In this document: positions 1 through 5,021 of the stretch, piece by piece
Numbering within the stretch: position 1 is the stretch's first letter
How the letters are laid out: every line of letters begins with the position of its first letter
Assembly: GCA_041946685.1 (NCBI GenBank)
Contig: JBHGAV010000124.1
Span: 1-5,021 of the forward strand
Reading direction: 5' to 3'
From: JBHGAV01 sp041946685
Lineage (GTDB): Bacteria; Acidobacteriota; Terriglobia; Bryobacterales; Bryobacteraceae
DNA length: 5,021 nt
Notes under the pieces: model-generated
Databases searched by the model: none
Seen by the model: only the letters and a program-made list of their open reading frames with translations
Told to the model about the DNA's origin: nothing
Made by a program: the position numbers and the translations under genes

Positions 1-417
1 TGGGCTGCCGACAGCTACTTCATCAACGGGCGGACTACCGCGTACGCCGATTCCACCCCGGCACGGCTCCCGGCCCTTTATTCGCACGAGCATTTCGGCA
101 ATTTCAGCTACGCCATCCCCGTCGCACCCGGAAGCTACACGGTCAGGCTCCATTTTGCCGAGTCGTTCTTCAGCCCGCTGCTTCCCGGCACGCTATGCAG
201 GGGCGAGGGGTGCCGGGTATTCGACGTGACTTGTAACGGCGTCGTGCTGCTTCAGGACTTTGACATTTTCAAGGCGGCACCGGGCGCTTTTCGTCCGGTG
301 ATTCGCACCTTCACCGGACTGCACCCGAACGGGCAGGGCAAGCTCCTGCTGTCGTTCTTACCGAAGACAAACTACGCCGAAGTCAGAGCCATCGAGGTCA
401 TCGACGAGGCCAAGTAG
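1..417 (+). CDS. Malectin-like carbohydrate-binding domain protein, C-terminal part (5' truncated)
   Basis: The reading frame is open from the first base of the window and ends at TAG 415-417, giving 138 residues; the start lies upstream. The visible part fits a malectin domain (di-glucose-binding fold): a Y-T-V-R-L-H-F-A-E strand at residues about 46-54, R-V-F-D-V at 72-76, an N-G turn then L-L-Q-D-F-D-I-F at 79-90, and a closing N-Y-A-E-V-R-A-I-E-V near 125-134. The family binds carbohydrate and is usually non-catalytic; in Acidobacteriota it often sits at the C-terminus of larger secreted proteins (family knowledge). The domain runs to the stop, so any enzymatic or anchoring part must be upstream. 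Three cysteines (66, 71, 78) cluster around the R-V-F-D-V strand. A GTG at 226 could be mistaken for a start, but it lies inside the domain. The fold is fairly certain; the function of the whole protein is unknown. Confidence 0.85.
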   Translation, partial: WAADSYFINGRTTAYADSTPARLPALYSHEHFGNFSYAIPVAPGSYTVRLHFAESFFSPLLPGTLCRGEGCRVFDVTCNGVVLLQDFDIFKAAPGAFRPVIRTFTGLHPNGQGKLLLSFLPKTNYAEVRAIEVIDEAK

Positions 418-456
418 TGCGCCGGGGCGGTATTCCTTCGTGCGGCCGTGGTGAGC

Positions 457-471
457 CGGCCAGGCGGGCCG
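457..471 (+). other. GC-rich hairpin in the spacer after the malectin gene
   Basis: CGGCC (457-461) can pair with GGCCG (467-471) around a 5-base loop. The same CGGCC also occurs at 443-447 and could compete for the downstream arm. No T-run follows, so this is not a canonical intrinsic terminator. It could stabilise the 3' end of the malectin transcript or be chance in GC-rich DNA. Confidence 0.2.
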
Positions 472-556
472 TCGATTACCCCCATGTTGGGAGACCTGTA
501 TTAGACTAGACGTTGCTTCGGTGCCTTACCCACACCGATCCTTCATTGATTTCGGC

Positions 557-562
557 AAGGAG
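557..562 (+). promoter_or_regulatory. Shine-Dalgarno site that fixes the VWFA-related gene start
   Basis: AAGGAG lies 9 bases before ATG 572. It decides the start: the frame is also open from a GTG at 521, but that codon has no Shine-Dalgarno sequence and would put 17 mostly polar residues in front of a clean signal peptide. Confidence 0.8.
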
Positions 563-571
563 ATCCGAACC

Positions 572-2746
572 ATGAAGTGCTTGTTCGTTTTGGCCGCGGG
601 TTTTTTCCTTTCGGTAAGCGCTGTTGCGGCACAGGACCAGCAGCAGCCCGCCGCCGCTCAGACTTCCCCCACTATCCGTGCCACCACACAGGAAGTGGTG
701 CTGGACATGGTGTTCCGGGATAAGAAGGGCAAAACAGTCCGCGATATCCGCCCCGAGGAAATTCATATTTCCGAAGAAGGCGCCAGCCAGAAGCTGAAGT
801 CGTTCCGGATGATCGAGGGCAAGGTGGCGAAGCCGCTCGAGAGCGGTGAGGCCGTGTCGGCGGCAAAGTCCATGCCACTGGATCCGCTGCGCGAAATCCG
901 GCTCGTCACCCTGGTATTCGAAGGCCTTGACAACGACGGGAAGCGCTTCTTCCGGCAGGCGGTGAAAGACATCCTGAGCAGTGCGCCGGAGCAGAACCTG
1001 TATTACTCTCTGTTCACGATCGACCAGAGGCTGCAGTGCATCCAGCCCTTCACGGCCGATCATGACGAGCTCATGAAGAGCATCGAGCGCTCCGCCATGT
1101 GGTCCTTCACCCAGTACTCGAACCAGTCGACGGCCGTCAAGGAAGCGCTCGCACAGGTGATCTCCAAGCCGGAGCCGCAACTGCAGGGCGGCCAGGCGGG
1201 CGGACCAAGCGCCGCCGCTGTAGGCGATTTCGTCAGCTACCAGATGGCCAAGATGCAGTACGAAATGCTGCGGGCCGCTGAAGCCGCCGATCGCGAGTAC
1301 AACATCCGCTCGACTCTTTCGGCGCTTCAGGCTCTCGTGCAGGAAGAGTCCACGCTGCCGGGCCGCAAAGTGGTGCTGTACTTCAACCCCTGGTTCCGCA
1401 TTTCCGAGGAAGTCAAAGAGCAGTACGAGAACCTGAAGAGCGCGGCCAACCGGGGCAACATCAGCTTCTACACCGTGGACACCAAGGGCCTTACGATGTC
1501 CGTCAACGAGGGCGGACTCGTCACTGGCGGTCAGGGTGCCGGCGGACGGGCGGCACTGGCAAGTGCGGCCGCGAACGCGCAGTCGCAGCAGGGCATGCGT
1601 GCCGGCAAAGTCGAGACCTGGCAGGTGCGGGCGGCCGAGGATGCCGCCAATAGCATTCGCGATAACCCAGTGGGCTGGCTGCGCGACCTTGCCAACAGCA
1701 CGGGCGGCGCGGCGATCGTCGAAACGAACGACTACAAGGCCCCGCTAAAGACGGCAATGGACGAGGTCCGCACCTACTACGAAGCAACGTACAGCCCGCA
1801 GATCGATACTTACGATGGGCGGTTCCGCAAGATCATCGTCACCGTGGACCGGCCTGACGTCGTCGTTCACACGCGGAACGGCTATTTCGCGGTTCCGACG
1901 CTCGCCGGCGGCCAGCACCTTTCATCTTTCGAGATGCCGCTTCTGAACGCGTTGAGCGTGGCCACTGCGCCGGCGGACGTCAACTTTGATGCTGCGGCGG
2001 AGCGGTTCAACGACCGCGGGCCGAATTTGGAGTACATGGTGGTGGTAGAAGCGCCTTTGAGCGGCCTCACTTTTGAACCCCAGCCGGATAGCAAGACGGC
2101 CATTGTCAACGCGACCCTGCTCGCGATTGTGCGCGACTCGGGCGGGGAGATCGTCCAGAAGTTCAGCAAGGAGTTCAATGTCCAGGTGGACGCGGACAAG
2201 GTGGAGGCGTACAAGGCCGGGAATCTGGTTCAGACGTTCCGGGCAGAATTGGCTCCAGGCGACTACTCACTGGAGACCGCGGTGATGGATCGCAAGGCGG
2301 GCAAAATCGGCGTTAAGCGGTCCGCACTCAAAGTGCCCGCGGCTTCCGGCAAGCTCTCCCTCAGCGACATCGTCGTGGTCCGTCGCGCCGACGCACTCAA
2401 AGACAACGAGATCCTCGACGCATTCTATTTCCCCGGTGGCAAGGTGGTTCCCACACTCGCAGACACTCTGAAGGGCGGCCCGGGCAACGTGCTGCCGTTC
2501 TATTTCTCCGTGTATGTCGATCCGGCCATCCAGACGGCGCCCAAGCTGACAATGTCTTTCTACAAGGAAGGCCAGTTCCTGGGAGCCGCCGAGGCGCCCC
2601 TGCCCGCTCCGGAGAAGAGTGGACGAATTCCGTATATCGCCAACCTGCCGGCTGACAGGTTCGCTCCCGGAAACTACGAAATCAAGGTCGGCGTGGCGCA
2701 GGGCGCCGAAACGGCCGAACAGAAAATCGATTTCAAGGTGAACTAA
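572..2746 (+). CDS. Secreted VWFA-related protein (acidobacterial type)
   Basis: The product has 724 residues. A signal peptide (hydrophobic stretch about 4-19, likely cleaved after A-V-A at 17-19 or one residue later) is followed by a Gln/Ala-rich linker to about 33. Residues about 36-80 match the opening of the acidobacterial VWFA-related family: a V-V-L-D-M-V-F-R-D-K-K-G-K strand, then P-E-E-I-H-I-S-E-E-G and K-L-K-S-F. The VWA-like core spans about 107-440, with a first strand at 110-117, K-V-V-L-Y-F at 266-271, N-I-S-F-Y-T-V-D at 296-303, L-A-N-S-T-G-G at 373-379, Y-Y-E-A-T-Y at 402-407 and R-N-G-Y-F-A at 435-440. The metal-binding D-x-S-x-S motif is absent; the first strand ends in F-E-G-L-D-N-D-G. 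Gly/Ala/Gln-rich segments interrupt the core near 204-218 and 314-341. Residues about 450-724 look like beta-rich, probably Ig-like domains (for example A-P-G-D-Y-S-L-E-T-A-V-M-D at 561-573, and a similar A-P-G-N-Y-E-I-K-V near 698-706). It is probably an extracytoplasmic protein-binding factor; the exact role is unknown. It leads the run of three genes. Confidence 0.88.
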   Translation: MKCLFVLAAGFFLSVSAVAAQDQQQPAAAQTSPTIRATTQEVVLDMVFRDKKGKTVRDIRPEEIHISEEGASQKLKSFRMIEGKVAKPLESGEAVSAAKSMPLDPLREIRLVTLVFEGLDNDGKRFFRQAVKDILSSAPEQNLYYSLFTIDQRLQCIQPFTADHDELMKSIERSAMWSFTQYSNQSTAVKEALAQVISKPEPQLQGGQAGGPSAAAVGDFVSYQMAKMQYEMLRAAEAADREYNIRSTLSALQALVQEESTLPGRKVVLYFNPWFRISEEVKEQYENLKSAANRGNISFYTVDTKGLTMSVNEGGLVTGGQGAGGRAALASAAANAQSQQGMRAGKVETWQVRAAEDAANSIRDNPVGWLRDLANSTGGAAIVETNDYKAPLKTAMDEVRTYYEATYSPQIDTYDGRFRKIIVTVDRPDVVVHTRNGYFAVPTLAGGQHLSSFEMPLLNALSVATAPADVNFDAAAERFNDRGPNLEYMVVVEAPLSGLTFEPQPDSKTAIVNATLLAIVRDSGGEIVQKFSKEFNVQVDADKVEAYKAGNLVQTFRAELAPGDYSLETAVMDRKAGKIGVKRSALKVPAASGKLSLSDIVVVRRADALKDNEILDAFYFPGGKVVPTLADTLKGGPGNVLPFYFSVYVDPAIQTAPKLTMSFYKEGQFLGAAEAPLPAPEKSGRIPYIANLPADRFAPGNYEIKVGVAQGAETAEQKIDFKVN

Positions 2747-2752
2747 CGCCGG

Positions 2753-2771
2753 GGAGACCGGTTCCGGCTCC
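2753..2771 (+). promoter_or_regulatory. Possible small hairpin abutting the ribosome binding site of the first TPR gene
   Basis: GGAG (2753-2756) can pair with CTCC (2768-2771), and CCG (2758-2760) with CGG (2765-2767), leaving a bulged A at 2757 and a GTTC loop: seven pairs in 19 bases. It ends immediately before the Shine-Dalgarno run. The same CTCC could instead pair with GGAG (2776-2779) inside the Shine-Dalgarno run across a GGGA loop, so two mutually exclusive structures are possible. With no T-run it does not look like a terminator. A regulatory role is speculative. Confidence 0.25.
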
Positions 2772-2781
2772 GGGAGGAGGA
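2772..2781 (+). promoter_or_regulatory. Strong Shine-Dalgarno site for the first TPR gene (GTG start)
   Basis: GGGAGGAGGA contains a full AGGAGG (2775-2780). It lies 6 bases before GTG 2787 and 9 bases before a second in-frame GTG at 2790. Either start gives essentially the same signal peptide, so the exact first codon is uncertain by one residue. The strong site may compensate for the weaker GTG initiator. Confidence 0.75.
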
Positions 2782-2786
2782 CTACG

Positions 2787-3905
2787 GTGGTGTGGCGCTG
2801 GATTGCAGCCGGTCTGGTGACGGCGGGGCTGATCTTTGCCCAGGACACGCTCAGCCGGGCCGTGCAACTGCACCAGGCTGGCAAGTACGCCGAGGCCATC
2901 GCCGCGTATGAAGATTTCCTGAAGGCGCACCCGGAAGCCTTTGCGGTGCGCTCCAATCTCGGCGCGGCCCTGGTCCATGAGGGACGGCTGGCGGAAGCCA
3001 TAAAGCAGTATCGTCTGGCGCTGGACGCGCAGCGGGATAACCAGGTGATCCGCTTCAATCTGGCGCTGGCTTATTACAAGAGCGCCGATTTGGACAACGC
3101 CGTCAAGGAATTCGAGACCGTGCGCGGGGCGCTGCCGGCCGGCAATCCTCAACACAGGGCCGCTACGCTGCTTGTCGCTGAGTGCTACATCCGGCAGGGC
3201 GAGGATAAGCGCGTCATCGCCGTTCTCGATCCGCTGGTGGCGACCTCGCCGGACGATCTGGCCGGGCTATATCTGCTCGGCACGGCGCTTCTGCACGAAG
3301 GCGACGAGAAGCGCGGCGCGGAGATGATCCAGCGAATCCTGAGCAAAGGCGATATAGCCGAAGCCCACATGCTCATGGCGTCTACCCGCCTCAAGCCCAA
3401 CGATAAGAAGGGTGCGCTGGAGGAGGTGGACCGCGCCATCCAACTAAACCCAAAGATGCCCGAAGCTTACGCGCTGCGCGGGCGGATTCTGTTCATGTCC
3501 TCGGACCTGGACGGGGCCGAGGCCGCTTTCCGCAACGCGCTCGCGCTGGATCCCAACGCATTCGAGGCGCTGCTGTTCCTGGGTACCCTGGTCCGGCAGC
3601 AAGGCAGGATCGACGAGGCCAAGACCCTTCTCGAGCGCGGGCTCCGCATACGTCCCGAAGAAATACGCATCCGTTATCAGGTCGCCATACTGCGTTCGGA
3701 AGAAGGCAATTACGAGCGTGCGGTGGAGGTGCTCGAGAAGCTGATCCATGACGCGCCGTATTACACGGAGGCGCACCGCAGCCTTGCCACCATGTACGGG
3801 CGGGTTGGCCGCAGGGAGGATGCGCGCCGCGAGCGCGAAATAGCCGATCGCATGGACGCCGAAACCCAGGCGAATAACCAGGCCATAGGACGGACCCTCA
3901 AATGA
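2787..3905 (+). CDS. Exported TPR-repeat protein (first of pair)
   Basis: The 372-residue product has a short signal peptide (R4 followed by a hydrophobic stretch about 5-18, likely cleaved after I-F-A at 16-18) and is then almost wholly tetratricopeptide repeats. I count about ten 34-residue units, near residues 19-50, 52-85, 86-118, 123-156, 158-188, 191-223, 225-257, 259-291, 293-325 and 327-356. The clearest is about 225-257, with A-Y-A-L-R-G-R-I-L-F then A-F-R-N-A-L-A-L-D-P-N. TPR units form helical solenoids that bind protein partners; no catalytic domain is visible. The C-terminus is a charged Arg/Glu-rich helix (342-363). The gene starts 40 bases after the VWFA-related gene, and its stop overlaps the next start, so co-expression is likely. 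Probably a periplasmic scaffold or adaptor, with the neighbouring VWFA-related protein a natural candidate partner (inference). The repeat fold is certain; the role is not. Confidence 0.9.
   Translation: MVWRWIAAGLVTAGLIFAQDTLSRAVQLHQAGKYAEAIAAYEDFLKAHPEAFAVRSNLGAALVHEGRLAEAIKQYRLALDAQRDNQVIRFNLALAYYKSADLDNAVKEFETVRGALPAGNPQHRAATLLVAECYIRQGEDKRVIAVLDPLVATSPDDLAGLYLLGTALLHEGDEKRGAEMIQRILSKGDIAEAHMLMASTRLKPNDKKGALEEVDRAIQLNPKMPEAYALRGRILFMSSDLDGAEAAFRNALALDPNAFEALLFLGTLVRQQGRIDEAKTLLERGLRIRPEEIRIRYQVAILRSEEGNYERAVEVLEKLIHDAPYYTEAHRSLATMYGRVGRREDARREREIADRMDAETQANNQAIGRTLK
3902..3905 (+). promoter_or_regulatory. ATGA stop-start overlap coupling the two TPR genes
   Basis: The ATG of the second TPR gene (3902-3904) overlaps the TGA stop of the first (3903-3905). 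Only a weak AGGA (3887-3890), 11 bases upstream, could serve as its Shine-Dalgarno site. This arrangement usually means translational coupling by ribosomes finishing the upstream gene, and so roughly matched production of the two proteins. Confidence 0.75.
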
Positions 3906-4999
3906 AGTGCCTGATTCTGGGGTTGGCCTGGGTGGCCGCGATGGCCGGCCAGGCCTCCACCGAATCATTCGAACGGCTCTCAACCGAGGCCCGCCAGGCA
4001 TACGAGGCAAACCAACCACTGAAAGCAATCGCACTTTATCAGAGGGCGCTCAAGCTGCGCGCCAACTGGCCCGAGGGCTGGTGGGCGCTCGGCATTATTC
4101 ACTACGAGGCAAACCGCTACTCCGAGTGCCGCGACGCGCTGGCCCGGATGGTGAAGCTGGACGACAAGGCCGCCCCGGGGTTCGCTCTCCTGGGCTTGTG
4201 CGAGTTCGAAACCAGGCAGTACGACGCGTCATTCGAACACCTCAAGCGTGCACACATGCTGGTGCCGCCCGGCAAAGGCGGCCATCTGCTGGACGTCGCC
4301 AATTATCATCTGGCGCTGCTGCTCATCCAGCAGGGGGCTTTCGAGATGGCGCAGGCCATGATGGTGGGGGTCGCCCATAACGTCAAGGACTACGACCCTC
4401 AGATGCTATTCGCCTGCGGCCTGGCTTCCCTACGCATTCCCCTGCTGCCCGAGAAGGTGCCCGCCTCCGACCGTGAAGTGGTGTCCATGGCCGGGAAGGC
4501 GCTGTGGGACCTGTTGACCAAGCCTCCCGAGGAAGCCAAAGCGGATTTTGAAGCGCTGCTCGCTAAATACCCCAAGTACCCCAACGTCCATTACTTCTAT
4601 GGCACCTACCTGGGAGCGCACGAACCGGACCAGTCTACGCGGGAGTTCGCCGAGGAGTTGCGGGTAAATCCCGAGAACGTACCCGCCAGGGTCCAACTGG
4701 CCCTGCGCTACGTGCTCGAGGGACGCCTGGATGAGGCACTGAAACTCGCACGCGAAGCCGTTCGAATGAGCCCGGATTCGGTGGGGACCAATTTGGCGCT
4801 GGGCCGGGTTCTGCGGGAGCAGGGCGACTACCAGGGCGCGCTGGAGGCTTTTCTGGCCGCCAAGCGCCTGGACCCCGAAAGTCCCGACATCAGGCTCTAC
4901 CTGGTCGGTGCCTACCGCGCAGTCGGGCGACTGGAAGACATGCGCCGGGAGCAGGCCGAACACGACCGTCTGAAAGCCGAACAGACCAACTGGCCGTAG
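3902..4999 (+). CDS. Exported TPR-repeat protein (second of pair)
   Basis: The 365-residue product begins with a signal-peptide-like segment (K2, hydrophobic 4-15, likely cleaved after A-M-A at 13-15 or after Q-A at 17-18). TPR units fall in two blocks: about 22-55, 57-89, 91-123 and 131-163, then about 226-257, 260-291, 293-325 and 328-358. Between them, residues about 164-225 do not fit the repeat and contain A-C-G-L-A-S-L-R-I-P-L-L-P-E, followed after the break by P-N-V-H-Y-F-Y-G-T-Y-L (227-237). I associate this hinge, together with G-W-W-A-L-G (59-64) and L-L-G-L-C-E-F-E (96-103), with a recurrent acidobacterial TPR family of unknown function (from memory). The C-terminal R-R-E/D-R/A-E helix resembles that of the upstream TPR protein. 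No enzymatic motif is visible. Probably an extracytoplasmic protein-binding scaffold working with its two upstream neighbours. The stop is TAG 4997-4999. Confidence 0.9.
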   Translation: MKCLILGLAWVAAMAGQASTESFERLSTEARQAYEANQPLKAIALYQRALKLRANWPEGWWALGIIHYEANRYSECRDALARMVKLDDKAAPGFALLGLCEFETRQYDASFEHLKRAHMLVPPGKGGHLLDVANYHLALLLIQQGAFEMAQAMMVGVAHNVKDYDPQMLFACGLASLRIPLLPEKVPASDREVVSMAGKALWDLLTKPPEEAKADFEALLAKYPKYPNVHYFYGTYLGAHEPDQSTREFAEELRVNPENVPARVQLALRYVLEGRLDEALKLAREAVRMSPDSVGTNLALGRVLREQGDYQGALEAFLAAKRLDPESPDIRLYLVGAYRAVGRLEDMRREQAEHDRLKAEQTNWP

Positions 5000-5021
5000 C
5001 GTCCGGCTGGCACTTGGGCAG

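Larger units (their letters stand above)
418..571 (+). other. Intergenic spacer upstream of the VWFA-related gene
   Basis: These 154 bases separate the malectin gene from the VWFA-related gene and are the only spacer here long enough for a promoter. The first half is GC-rich with GGCC-type inverted repeats; the second half (about 485-555) is more AT-rich, as expected before a transcription start. The best sigma70-like pair I can find is TTACCC (476-481) and TATTAG (499-504), 17 bases apart, but it matches consensus at only 3 and 4 of 6 positions. A short tandem TAGAC-TAGAC occurs at 502-511. There is no tRNA, recognisable riboswitch or convincing small ORF. A promoter for the three downstream genes probably lies here, by position rather than by motif. 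Confidence 0.45.

Noticed and set aside
443..471. Intrinsic terminator after the malectin gene
   Set aside because: GC-rich stems are possible but no T-run follows, so I list only a low-confidence hairpin.
521..571. Earlier GTG start for the VWFA-related protein
   Set aside because: It has no Shine-Dalgarno site and would bury the signal peptide behind 17 polar residues; ATG 572 has AAGGAG at good spacing.
572..640. Lipoprotein signal in the Met-Lys-Cys-Leu leaders
   Set aside because: The cysteine precedes the hydrophobic region and there is no L-x-x-C lipobox at the cleavage site.
506..1180. Open reading frame of 224 codons on the - strand
   Set aside because: It lies almost wholly antisense to the well-supported VWFA-related gene, shows no recognisable domain, and is of the kind that arises opposite coding sequence in GC-rich DNA.
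2267..3058. Open reading frame of 263 codons on the - strand spanning the VWFA-TPR junction
   Set aside because: It is antisense to two confident genes, its composition is Arg/Ser/Ala-rich, and it has no motif or convincing start signal.
3444..4034. Open reading frame of 196 codons on the - strand across the TPR-TPR junction
   Set aside because: It is a shadow of two TPR genes with clear repeat structure; no domain is recognised.
572..4999. Bat (aerotolerance) operon
   Set aside because: The domain mix is similar, but there are no membrane-spanning VWA proteins, no MoxR-type ATPase, and the VWA-like protein fits the acidobacterial secreted family better.

Overview
The window is G+C-rich and gene-dense, and every supported gene lies on the + strand. 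Its content points to an Acidobacteriota genome, probably of the Solibacter/Bryobacter type. The evidence is a large secreted protein matching my knowledge of the 'VWFA-related, acidobacterial' family, two exported TPR proteins with motifs I associate with acidobacterial TPR families, and a malectin-type carbohydrate-binding domain ending in a form common in that phylum. This assignment rests on protein style only; there is no rRNA or other taxonomic marker.

Layout: (1) 1-417 is the 3' end of a gene whose visible 138 residues form a malectin-like domain running to the stop codon. (2) 418-571 is a 154-base spacer with a GC hairpin, no convincing promoter, and a good Shine-Dalgarno site at its end. 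(3) 572-2746 encodes a 724-residue exported VWFA-related protein. (4) After 40 bases containing a strong Shine-Dalgarno site and a possible small hairpin switch, 2787-3905 encodes a 372-residue exported protein that is almost entirely TPR repeats. (5) 3902-4999 overlaps it by the ATGA tetranucleotide and encodes a 365-residue exported TPR protein. (6) The last 22 bases (5000-5021) hold nothing I can interpret.

The three complete genes look like one transcription unit: same strand, 40-base gap, then a 4-base overlap. All three products start with a signal peptide, so they probably act together outside the cytoplasm. A VWA-like protein with a degenerate metal-binding site plus two TPR solenoids suggests a periplasmic or surface protein-binding assembly. 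That role is inference; no enzymatic domain is visible in any of the three. The malectin gene is separated by a longer spacer and is probably a different unit. I see no mobile element, CRISPR array, RNA gene, or sign of a defence system.
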